In this document: positions 13,083 through 22,913 of the stretch, one piece after another | Layout of the letters: the number at the start of each line of letters is the position of its first letter | Position numbering within the stretch: the stretch's first letter is position 1 | Assembly: GCA_013339895.1 (NCBI GenBank) | Contig: JABACO010000001.1 | Coordinates: 30,099,891 to 30,163,890, forward strand | Direction: 5' to 3' | DNA length: 64,000 bases | Source: Ephydatia muelleri | Lineage: Eukaryota > Porifera > Demospongiae > Spongillida > Spongillidae | Translations under genes and position numbers: made by a program | The notes under the pieces: model-generated | What the model was told of the DNA's origin: nothing | The model's database searches: none | Seen by the model: only the letters and a program-made list of their open reading frames with translations

Positions 13083-13349
13083 ATGGGAATACATCGCAGC
13101 AGGTTCATCAGGCACGGCTTGCCCCTGCTAGCGCTGGTGGTCATCGGCTCGTTCGGTCTAGCCGAGTTCACGTCCATCCGAGTGCAGAAGCGAGACGAGA
13201 AGAACAGAATGCTCTCGGCGGAGGAGACTCTACGCTTCCAGAAGAAGGTGCAGAGAGTTGACGTGGACGAAGAGTACCAAAAGATATGCAGAGAATTGGA
13301 CCTGGACAATTGGGAGAATAAGAGACTTCCAAGACCACCAGACACCTGA
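13083..13349 (+). CDS. COX16: Cytochrome c oxidase assembly factor COX16
   Basis: 88-residue intronless CDS. After a short basic N-terminus there is one hydrophobic helix (about residues 10-24, GLPLLALVVIGSFGLAEF). Then comes a hydrophilic tail with LDNWENKRLPRP, corresponding to the FDDWKNIRGPRPW region of animal COX16. COX16 is a small single-pass inner-membrane protein needed for complex IV assembly, linked to COX2 maturation. Length and layout match the family (about 100 residues). An upstream in-frame ATG at 13056 would add nine residues. The stop is TGA at 13347-13349. Confidence 0.85.
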   Translation: MGIHRSRFIRHGLPLLALVVIGSFGLAEFTSIRVQKRDEKNRMLSAEETLRFQKKVQRVDVDEEYQKICRELDLDNWENKRLPRPPDT

Positions 13350-13479
13350 AGGCAACATATAGAGACTGTTAAACAGTTCGTTTAACACTCCCCGGTTCAT
13401 CAACAATGTTTGTGTTGTGTTCGTATATTTTTCCGTCACATCCACTATTTACCTACGCTGGAGGTGCGAACACACACCA

Positions 13480-14270
13480 ATGCTGCTATCGCACCGAGAT
13501 AAGGCCGCGTTCACGGCTCACCAGTCTTACCTGTGGAGCAGGGGGCGGTGCTCCCACGTGATGCCCGCCACACAGCCGCCAAAGACTGGAGGCGGTGTAG
13601 GCTGGACAAAACCTGTCAACTGCGCTCCAAGGAATCACCGGAACGCACGCCGCAGTCCGAAGCTCGACTTAAAGATCGAGAGCTTGCCGTGTCCTAAAGT
13701 TATAAATGCCGGTCCAGCCGAATCTGCCGCCAAGTACACACGCCAACGGAGGGCACGAGACACGGAGTTCGCGCGTTATTTCCGCGGCAAAAAACCGCGG
13801 GAGAGCTTGCCCGAGATTGTGAGGAGCAACAGACGATTCCTGGACTTCCCGTACATCAATCCCAAGCCACACAACTTCAGACCAGTAAGTAAATGAGGGA
13901 GTGTGTGTAACAGTTGAAGATACAGCTATATAACACGCACACACACCAGTTGGGTGGGGATGATCAGGTACCGCACATGCAACTGGGACGACTACTGACT
14001 CCTGACCCTTTGAATCTCCGTCTGAAGCTACAAGCACTCTCTGGAGACCATACCCATCGTAAGATTGTACACACACACACACACACACACCCTCTCACAT
14101 CATCTCTACATCTCCTAGCGTACAATCCACAGGTCCACACATCACAGCACAGGGGTAAGGGGAAGTTCATCACTTCCAGAGCAAAGAGTCCCAATTACTC
14201 TCCAAGCAAGTACTTCCCAAAGGAGGTACTGATAAGCCCAACCATGTTCTATCACCCCTGGATACTGTAG
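13480..14270 (+). CDS. Unrecognised 221-residue basic protein, three exons
   Basis: Exons 13480-13884, 13950-14058 and 14119-14270 join in phase through GTAAGT/CAG and GTAAGA/TAG borders and end in TAG. The product is basic and rich in Arg, Pro, Asn and Tyr. It has no membrane segment and no domain I can name. Recurrent short motifs include YINPKPHNFRP, PNYSPSKYFPKEV and FYHPWIL, a Pro/Tyr-rich style common in microtubule inner proteins and sperm-axoneme proteins. That comparison is only stylistic. The start was chosen as the ATG nearest the basic conserved-looking region; an upstream ATG at 13405 would add a hydrophobic leader. It lies 130 bp after COX16 on the same strand. Confidence 0.6.
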
Positions 14271-14350
14271 AGATATGACCCTGCATTATCTCGTCCCTTA
14301 GAGATATGACCCTGCATTATCTCGTCCCTTAGAGATATGACCCTGCATTC
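14268..14350. repeat. Short tandem repeat, about 31 bp x 2.6
   Basis: AGAGATATGACCCTGCATT and ATCTCGTCCCTT alternate, beginning right at the stop codon of the preceding gene. Confidence 0.85.
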
Positions 14351-15733
14351 TCAGCTCATGATGCCCTGCTGGACAGAATAATGTGCACCTTGACCTCTGT
14401 GCCAAAATCAACATCCAATCCACAGCAGAAGAGCACCAGAAAATGGCCACACCCACAACGACGAGCCCTCAAAGCTTGACCTGCTCCCCTTCCTTCACAA
14501 GCACACATATCACATTATTAGTCGTGATCGGGACAAAATGCTGAGGCGATGATGGTACACACCGATACACATACACACTTCACAGGTATAAACAGACTAC
14601 ACATGCGACCCTTTTCTGTTAGTTTGGTATGTTTCAATCTTGATTGCTGCTTGCTGTCGACTGTGGGATGTTGTGAGAGACTATTAAACATTATTAAACT
14701 ATACTCACATGTAGCACTTCTAACACCCGACTGAAGCTAGCAACAAGGCAAAGCAAAGTGATAAATATGCACAACTCACCTGCTTGCAAACTTAAGATGC
14801 ATTGTTTCATGCAAATTTTAACCGCACAGAATATGCAAAGCAACACTCTTGCACAATTACTATGTGGGATCGTTTCCGTGAAAAGGGACCTAACGATGTT
14901 TTTTTCGAGATTTCAATTTATTTGTTGTTGATATTCTAGAAGCCTGAAATGCCCTCTACACATTGCTTCTTACGCACTGAGAATCGGAGTATCTGTCACG
15001 GAGTTGTAAGGCTCTGAATTTTTAATTAGCCATACATTTCAACGCAAGCGTCATATTACTATTGCGCATACTGTAAATTGTATAATGTAGGCTAGGTGCG
15101 ATGTTAAATGCACCTATAATGCATACATTAGATAATGTATTGTTTGAATGCAGACAAGGATTGCATAATGAATCCATGCAAAATATTGAATTGTTGAATG
15201 TCGTGCCCACACTCGTTCCAAGATGTGCATGAAGGTTGAAAATTAAGTTTTCGTTTATTGAGCATTATCTAATAATTTTGTGGCATCACGCTGTATAAAA
15301 CCTCCTTCCTCTAGTCACAAACCATCACAACTCCCTCCCCCTATTGTGTGACATAATTTTGATCTGTCCCCTTTGATTAGTATATTGCATGTAAGATAAT
15401 ATTTAACGGAACAGGAGTACTCCATTGTACTCCATTGTACTTACATTAGCTCTATTGTACTTACATTAGCACAATTTTTGATTTGTGCTGCATTTTTGAA
15501 TTTGTTTTGAAAATTTTCTAGGAGGGGTTTTATGGTCTGTGATGTAGGAGTACAAATCAGCCTTTATTGGTGTGGCGTGAACTGCCCCAAGTGAAAGATT
15601 CTTCCACTACACATGACTGTATTTAGTTACATTTTTAAATTGAGCTGAAATTACTGGTTAATTAACTTGCTTCTGGTGACAACCAATGTCTCTTATACAA
15701 TCAGTTATAACAATTTGTTCATGTTGAAATATT
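14351..15733. other. Intergenic, no gene seen
   Basis: AT-rich DNA without a supported coding region. A short duplication is visible at 15418-15470, where TCCATTGTACT and TTGTACTTACATTAGC recur. Confidence 0.6.
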
Positions 15734-15976
15734 TGGGACAGTTTCTGCGAAAATTGCCCCACGGTTAAAATGTTATAAAAATGCATCGCGTTTGAATCGC
15801 TATAACTTCCCAACGGATAACGCTATCGACTTCCTATTTTCAACACTTCATAGTGCAATGGTGTAGTATGAAGTAGGAAATCGATAGCGTTATCCGTTGA
15901 AAAGATATAGCGATTCAAACGCAATGCATTTTTACAACATTTTAACCGTGGGGCAATTTTCGCGGAAACTGTCCCA
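15734..15976. mobile_element. Foldback MITE, 243 bp near-perfect palindrome
   Basis: Both ends read TGGGACAGTTTC(T/C)GCGAAAAT inward. The two halves stay complementary over about 110 bp each, sharing TTGCCCCACGGTTAAAATGTT and GGATAACGCTATCGA, around a short loop near 15850. There is no coding capacity. A partial relative starts at 63696. Confidence 0.9.
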
Positions 15977-16162
15977 TTTTGGTTACAATTTCAATTGATG
16001 TTGATGTTGTTACTTAAATTTACCTAGCAAGTGTTATAAGATAGCTAATGGATTTTAGTCAACTGGTTTCATTGGCATCTGCACATATACCCAATTTTGT
16101 AGGATTTAGTAGAGGGTGTAAGGGGCAACATGGTTTGGGACCAGCACCAATTGAATGCACTG

Positions 16163-16606
16163 GCTCAGTATCCCCCACCCCCCTGTGGTGCTCAGTATCC
16201 CCCACCCCCCTGTGTGCTCAGTATCCCCCACCCCCTGTGTGCTCAGTATCCCCCACCCCCCTGTGTGCTCAGTATCCCCCACCCCCCTGTGTGCTCAGTA
16301 TCCCCCACCCCCCTGTGTGCTCAGTATCCCCCACCCCCCTGTGTGCTCAGTATCCCCCACCCCCCTGTGTGCTCAGTATCCCCCACCCCCCTGTGTGCTC
16401 AGTATCCCCCACCCCCCTGTGTGCTCAGTATCCCCCACCCCCCTGTGTGCTCAGTATCCCCCACCCCCCTGTGTGCTCAGTATCCCCCACCCCCCTGTGT
16501 GCTCAGTATCCCCCACCCCCCTGTGTGCTCAGTATCCCCCACCCCCCTGTGTGCTCAGTATCCCCCACCCCCCTGTGTGCTCAGTATCCCCCCTACCCCC
16601 CCCTGT
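16163..16606. repeat. Minisatellite, 26 bp x about 17
   Basis: Unit CAGTATCCCCCACCCCCC followed by TGTGTGCT, almost homogeneous. Several frames stay open as a translation artefact. The C runs (6 + 5 per unit) give i-motif / G-quadruplex potential. Confidence 0.95.
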
Positions 16607-16728
16607 GTGCTTTTGTTGTGAAGCAGTTGTTTGTCCTTGTTAGCAGGTAACCTTGGTTTGTGCACAGTCACGCACACAGTGCACATAACCAGCATGGTGT
16701 GTGTGTTGTGTGTGATACAATCACACAC

Positions 16729-16730
<2 letters not shown>

Positions 16731-16823
<93 letters not shown>
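16731..16823. repeat. (CA)n microsatellite
   Basis: About 46 CA dinucleotides, immediately 3' of the MIC19-like gene. Confidence 0.95.
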
Positions 16824-16826
<3 letters not shown>

Positions 16827-16827
16827 A

Positions 16828-17737
16828 TCACCTCACTCCATGGTACCTCACCTTTCTAAGCTTCCCCACACACTGGAAGTAAGCCTTCACTTCCTCGGCA
16901 CAGTCCAGTGGCTTGCCAGGGTGTGATCTGTAGCAGTTGAGGACTGAGTTCCTGTCCCCTTCACACTCACGATCCACTAGGGTCACACCAGTACCCCTGT
17001 GTGGGTGGGAGGGAGGGGAGAAAAGAGGGAGGAGCAAGGAAGGAACACGGGAGGAGGACAGGATTGCAAGAGACAGGAGAACAAGATCACATGATACGCT
17101 GTAATAAAATATACTTTTTTTTTTTTTTTTTTTGCGTACACAAATTTCTGCTTTATGTTGTCAACTGCCTTTTCAAATTGTTCGGTGGCAATGTTCTTCA
17201 GCTCTTCATTCTAAATACAGGGTGCGCTATCTTTCACAAGGGAGACGACACGTCCTTCACACCAACTATTACCTTCTTCGCCTCACTCTCGTACCTCTCC
17301 CTCCACATGTTCGCCACTTCGTCCGCCTCCTCACTCCAAGAGGGCCTGCTGTAGTCCGAACTACCCCCTAGCTGGAGACATAAACTGTAATATCCTAGCT
17401 CCTCTCTCTCGCCTTCTAATAAACGCCTCACCAGCTCCTGAGCACTAGGATACGAAGCGTCCTCGAATTCGTCCTCCGGATACTCCGAGGGCTGAGTTTG
17501 CTTCGGACTACTTGGTCTGGTATCCTTCTCCTCAGCCTCTCCGCTTTGTGTCTTACGGAGGTACTTGAGAAAGTCCTCCGTAACCTACAGGGACACGAAT
17601 TGAGGGGGAATGCTAACGTTCCTGAAGTACGCTTCGCCAGTGCGGGCGTCTCGTACGTTTATTCTGGCTTGCCCGTCATCTTCCTCGACCTCCTCCACCG
17701 TCACTGCTCGTGGCTCTTGGCTAGACGCACCTCCCAT
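16828..17737 (-). CDS. CHCHD3: MICOS subunit MIC19/MIC25-like CHCH protein
   Basis: Exons 17657-17737, 17273-17584, 17140-17210 and 16828-16996 join in phase. The product begins MGGASS, the N-myristoylation-type start of MIC19/CHCHD3. An acidic linker follows, then a helical stretch (NEELKNIATEQFEKAVDNIK). A C-terminal CHCH domain with twin CX9C motifs completes it (CEGDRNSVLNC and CAEEVKAYFQC). MIC19/25 sit on the inner membrane facing the intermembrane space and bind MIC60 to maintain cristae junctions. The first intron (72 bp, GTACGA/TAG) was inferred because the unspliced frame has an in-frame TAG; the spliced join reads ARIN-VTEDFLKYL. The last exon may instead end at a GTGAGG donor near 16852. 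It faces the esterase gene head-to-head. Confidence 0.78.
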
Positions 17738-18615
17738 TTTGAATGGGTTAACTTTAGCAATATAAATTAATTAACACTAATTAATTTGCATCGCAGAGAT
17801 CGCGCGGGCTGGCTTGTCTGGACACATTTAAATGAACTCTGAAGCCAAAGGATTGACCATCGACCATCAATTCAGAGCCATCATATTAACTATACCCACT
17901 TTTTGTCACTCGGATATTTCAGTAAAAGCAGCTGGCACCTACATGGCGGACGTGTCAGTGCTGACGTATCAGATTACGCAGTGGTCACGTGACACATGGC
18001 ATTGAATTACCATTATTAAGCGTGGGTGTAGATGAATTTTTTTGTTATAAAGTAAGCAAATTGGGCGCGTGCGTTATTCAGCACTGCTTTGCCGCGGCGA
18101 ATCAATATTGGCTTATGATTCATTCAATGTATAACGCCTATTAATTAACGAATTTATACTGCTGTTTTCACTGATGTAAATATGTAGATACGAAGTAACT
18201 ACTTCTTTAGGTACATGTACAGTAGGTCGCGATTTAGACTTGAACTCGTACCCAGTCAATCTACCTCAATAAAGCATTGAACTGGAATTAGTTACTCTCC
18301 AGGAAAGTAGCACGTACAGAGCTCATTTGCAGCTTGAGGAATGAAGAGAGAACAGTGAGTGCTGGCGGGTTAGAAAGGGAGTCACTAAATTACTAACGAA
18401 GGCACATGCGCATATCAAAGGGGAACAGTTGACTACAATCACTCCTCAACAAAGTGCTTCTCATGCAGCCCGTGACGCGAACGTGCGAATGAACTGTGAG
18501 CGGTCGTGCAGCACGTGTCTTGCGAGTGTACATACATGTACATTCACGTTGACGTCATTACATTAACCTGTGCACTTTGCTGCACACGTAATCAGTCGAA
18601 ACCGATCATATTAGA
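17738..18615. promoter_or_regulatory. Divergent upstream region, MIC19-like / esterase
   Basis: An 878-bp gap between two outward-reading genes with no coding signal. It contains several CACGTG/CACGTG-like sites (for example around 17985 and 18510), but nothing I can assign to a factor. Confidence 0.4.
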
Positions 18616-19775
18616 ATGGCGGACTGGAGCCCAAAGGACGACTTCTGGTTCAAGGTGAAGTTCGTGTATCGCGGCCACGACGCCCAGCAAGTTAGCGTGT
18701 GCGGAGACTTCAACGGATGGAATCCGGACGCGCACGAGATGGAGCGGAGCCTCGAAGGTTTCTCCATCATCTTGCTGCTCTCCGAAGGCTTTTACCAGTA
18801 CAAGTTCGTGGTGGACGGGAGGTGGACGAAGGATGAACACAACCCACACACCTCCTACGAGCACGACAACTCGGTCATGTTTGTGCACATGGACCCCAAA
18901 GTTTACGGACTCCGCCCACTGTCGCCGCCCTTTCGCGAATACCAGCGACTCCATTCGGACGGGAACCAGTTCCAAATCCTGTCTCCGAACGTCACCCCGG
19001 AAACGGCGTCATTTGGAATCGTCCAGCGGCAGATCTACGTCTACCTGCCCCCGTCCTACCAGTCTGACCTCTCGCGACGCTATCCCGTCGTGTACGCCCA
19101 CGACGGTCAAAACCTCTTCTCGACCCTCGGCGGACAAGGGCGGCCCCCCGAGCGGGGGCTGGTACCTGGACTGCGAAGCTCGACGATTGGTGGAATCGTG
19201 GGGATCTCCCCGAATTCATTCTAGTGGGCGTGCCCAACTCGGACTCAGTATGCGCGGGAAACAGGTGCAGGGAGTATTGCACAGCCGAGTACATGGACAC
19301 ATCAAGCGACCCTTTCATCAGGTACATCATAGACGACGTCAAAGGGGCCATCGACAGTCAATTTCGAACCCTCCCCGACAAAGCCAACACTTTCACCCTG
19401 GGGGCCTCGGCTGGGGGGCTCGTCTCCTATGTGCTGGCCATGAACCACTCCCAGACCTTCTCCTGTGCCCTGTGCCTCTCCCCTTACCTCTCCTACGTCG
19501 ACCGGTTGGACCACACCTCCTTTGACGTGGCCCGAGCCTCTGGCTGGCCCCGCTGCCGTCTGTGGGTGGATAGTGGGGATGGGGAGGAGGATGCCCCCTA
19601 CGAAGTGGGGATGATGAAGGAGACGTTGGAGGAGTGTGGGTGGGTGGAGGGGGGTGACTTTGTGTGTTGGGTGGACGAGTGTCGGGGGAGGGTGGAGAAA
19701 GGGATAACCCACACTGAAAGTGTGTGGAGGGAGAGGGTGCACCGTGCCTTCAAGTTTGCTTTGTGCGAGCAGTAG
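18616..19775 (+). CDS. CBM48 (AMPK-type glycogen-binding) + Fes-like esterase
   Basis: An N-terminal CBM48/E-set module (about residues 9-92: VSVCGDFNGWNPDAHEM, GFYQYKFVVDGRW) is followed by an alpha/beta-hydrolase of the esterase D / enterochelin-esterase (Fes) type. Hydrolase signatures are IYVYLPPSY, PVVYAHDGQNLF, LPEFILVGVPNS, the nucleophile elbow GASAGG and LWVDSGDGE. Bacterial Fes proteins have the same order of an E-set module before the esterase. The substrate is unknown here; glycogen or another polyglucan is a guess from CBM48. The frame shifts at a 6-C run (19144-19149). One extra C restores a single frame of about 386 residues through TAKLDDWWNRGDLPEF. It is intronless, unlike its neighbours. 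Confidence 0.75.
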
Positions 19776-19972
19776 CAGTGCTTGCGTTATGGACACATGG
19801 ACCTTGATTGATCGCAGAGAGAAGTGTGCATGTGGTGTTGTGTGTTTGCCTTTCGTTTGGTGATGCTGTATTGTGTATGAATTCATGACAATCATGATCA
19901 ATGCTGAACATTCCGATTGTGCATCACAAGAGGAAAGTACTGTGTAATCATCTGTGCAATATTGCATTGCTA

Positions 19973-19978
19973 AATAAA
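19973..19978 (+). terminator. Polyadenylation signal AATAAA
   Basis: Canonical AATAAA about 200 bp after the stop codon of the CBM48-esterase gene. Confidence 0.6.
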
Positions 19979-20167
19979 TCTATCTTGTGGATGAAGGGGA
20001 TCAGAGCATTGCTAGGTTGGGTGAATCAGATACTTTAATGTGAATACTTCATAAGTACTATGACAATTCTCAATGAAATTTTAAAGCCACCTATTTAAAA
20101 ATTGATCGCATAGACGACCCTTCGAAATTCTTTTTTTTGTTGGAATTATGGTATAATTATAATATGG

Positions 20168-20573
20168 TCAATAAAGGTGTGGGAGTGGTGGTCAATGAAG
20201 GTGTGGGAGTGGTGGTCAATGATAGTGTGGGAGTGGTGGTCAATGAAGGTATGGGAGTGGTGGTCAATGAAGGTGTGGGAGTGGTGGTCAATGAAGGTGT
20301 GGGAGTGGTGGTCAATGAAGGTGTGGGAGTGGTGGTCAATGAAGGTATGGGAGTGGTGGTCAATGAAGGTGTGGGAGTGGTGGTCAATGAAGGTGTGGGA
20401 GTGGTGGTCAATGAAGGTGTGGGAGTGGTGGTCAATGAAGGTATGGGAGTGGTGGTCAATGAAGGTGTGGGAGTGGTGGTCAATGAAGGTGTGGGAGTGG
20501 TGGTCAATGAAGGTGTGGGAGTGGTGGTCAATGAAGGTGTGGGAGTGGTGGTCAATGAAGGTATGGGAGGGAT
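20168..20573. repeat. Minisatellite, 24 bp x about 17
   Basis: Unit GTGGGAGTGGTGGTCAATGA plus AGGT, with a GTG/ATG variant in about one unit in four. Because 24 is a multiple of three, at least three frames stay open as [16 protein letters not shown] or SLTTTPTP. There is no sign of real coding. Confidence 0.95.
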
Positions 20574-20619
20574 AGAGTCATTGAGTGTGAGAGTGGGTGG
20601 GTCAATGAAGGTGTAGGTG

Positions 20620-21396
20620 TGGACAAGATTGTAATACGATACTAGAGGTCATAGTTCCCCAGTACAATGATCAATTGTTTGGAGACAACTTCATAACAGC
20701 GTCATCTTATGCCTTGCTTTTTATAATTCATTTGTCATCTGTCCAATGCAGGGTTAAAACAGGACCCACAGATTCTATAATGCCAAGAATTAACACAAGT
20801 ACAATCAGCTAATGGAAAATTGTGCTAGGCAAGATTGCAAGTGCACGATAGAACAAATGGTAATTTGACAATGGGAAAGTGTGCAGCTCATTCCCACACC
20901 CCCCTAGCTCCTGTGTTCAAACCCCCCTCCTCTCCCCCAACTCATTGGTGTCTCTCCCACTGAGCTCCACCATTATTGTTTTGACGAACCCCCAACCCTC
21001 AATCAGCCTACAGGCATGGATCGACCCATGTTTAGCAGATTTAAATGTACATGTACACAACCTGTTTTGTACCATTTAAATTGTAGACCACTTTGCAATG
21101 AGTGCTGTCAGAAGTTCCATGCATCGGTCTGATATGCACATATTAATCTCAGTACAGGTGGATAAGGTCACCTTATATGGAGTCTCTTTCATCTAGGCGA
21201 TACTGTGTTATGATTATTATTACAAAAGAAAATCAGAAATGATTTCAAGACCTGCTATTCAAATTTATATTACAATGAGCATACATTGTTACAATACTCT
21301 TTGTAATCACACATGACAATTCAAGCATATTAATATCTTTTAAGTTGATACGTAGACTAAATAGAACTTTCTCTTTGCAAATAACTAACGGTCCAA
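20620..21396. other. Intergenic, no gene seen
   Basis: AT-rich spacer between the minisatellite and the 3' end of the ATP-grasp/SET gene. Nothing further is supported. Confidence 0.5.
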
Positions 21397-22913
21397 CTAC
21401 GCATGTACTTTCGGAATGCTTCGGTGCCAGCCATGTACTCCGTACTTGCGTATCACTTCCTCCGTCACGGATATTCTTCCACGACACGATGGAGCCCCAC
21501 AGTGGCAGTCAAACTCTTTCATTGTCACGTCACAGAAGGAGGCGTAGTCCATCGTCAACTCCTCAGAGCGTTGTATATCACGCGCAGCTACGCAGTTCAA
21601 AGAGTGCGGAGCTGCAAATACGAGATTCGGTTCGCAGGAATGATTTAGTGGGCGCCATTTATTGTGGTACTTCTCCCAGGTGACGTAGACGTGGGCATCA
21701 CTGCTCAACGGCCAGGCGTATCGGCTGAATACCTGCTTGTCTGCTTCACTCCAATTGGCCTCCACGTACGGTCGCGTAACGATTCGAAATGGCTTACCCT
21801 CGTCAGCAAATACGACCGACCCCTTTGCAAGGGGACATGCAGCCACAACGTGGTATCCCTTCACGGGGTTGAACGTCACCTTATACAGTGGCTGACGTTT
21901 CTTATGCGTAAGAAACGCAGTATCGATGAGTGCTGTGATAAAGTCGCGGTGATTGAACGTCGGGTCGAGGCGCAATATCCAATCTGCACTGCACTCGGAC
22001 CCCGGGGGATACAGGACCTGCTGGATTAAAATTGAGTTCTAGAAAGTACACGTCGTTTGTTGTACGGTCGACGCGTAGATCGCTGCGCCCGTACCCTACA
22101 CCGCCACTAATGGCCTCAAATGCAACCTTGCCAACCCTGAGTATTTCGGCTAGTGCTGGATCAGTCATCAGACACAGGTTCCGAATCCATAGTTTTGAAA
22201 TCCTTCCACTTGAGGTCGAAGTGTTTGAAATCCTCACCCGGCTGAAAGATCACGCGCATGGGGAGGAGGACCTTTGTCCCGTTCGGTGTGGCCACGGCGA
22301 GTACCGTGACCTCATCCCCGACAATGAATTCCTCCACCATAGCACACTTGTACTTATCGATTAATGTTGTCACCGCACGAGCGAGTTCCTCCAAAGTCCA
22401 GCACTTGCTTGCGCGTGTAATGCCAATGGAATTATGACCATCTGGATGTTTGACTATAAGTGGGTATTTTAAACCAGATGCAAGTTGAGCCAACTCTTCT
22501 GCTGATGGAATTTCCTCAACAACAAAGAACTTCGGCGTCTTGATATTATTGTAGTGTGCGATCATCTTCATGTCGGGTTTGGTAGTTTGAGGTTGTTCCA
22601 TGTCTACCCCTGTGTACGGAACATTGAACTCCTCAAGAGCTTGCGCCACATCGTCCCCAGCACGGTCCTCGTCCTTCATCCCGTCGCAGAGGTTAAAGTA
22701 GACGTCAAATTTCTTTGAATGAACGAGGCTACGTACGTGACTGTAGGAGCTGGCCTTTTCGATGGCAACACTCTCGAACGTGTAGGGACAATCTGCCCCG
22801 GAAAAGTAGTGCGCTGGAGTAATTTCGTACTTGTTGAGATCCTTGAGCTCATTTGTGCTATTTGCATAACTGCTTGTGAGAACGGCCACACGGATCTTAT
22901 TCTGCTTCTCGGA
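21397..22913 (-). CDS. ATP-grasp (D-Ala-D-Ala ligase-like) + SET fusion protein
   Basis: The N-terminal two thirds is an ATP-grasp ligase of D-alanine-D-alanine ligase type. Signatures are FDVYFNLCDGMKDED, VPYTGVD, LKYPLIVKHPDGHNSIGI, AMVEEFIVGDEVTVLAV, and the metal-binding end YGRSDLRV with FLELNFNP. The C-terminal third is a SET domain: RPLNHSCEPNLVF (NHxCxPN), RSEELTMDYASF, and a post-SET-like CHCGAPSCRG. The two parts could ligate or bind a carboxylate substrate and methylate lysine respectively; neither substrate is known. Two single-base frame changes interrupt it, near 22165-22175 (after SEPVSDD) and in the CCCCCGGGG run near 22003-22012. Homology runs through both. The coding part opens at a CAG acceptor (22914), so a short 5' exon with the start codon is missing. 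Confidence 0.72.

Noticed and set aside
16048-16650. 200-codon frame of SVSPTPLCAQYPPPP repeats
   Set aside because: It is an artefact of a 26-bp minisatellite that cycles through all frames.
20157-20616. Long open frames coding VVVNEGVG or MKVWEWWS repeats
   Set aside because: The 24-bp minisatellite keeps at least three frames open at once, so openness carries no coding evidence.
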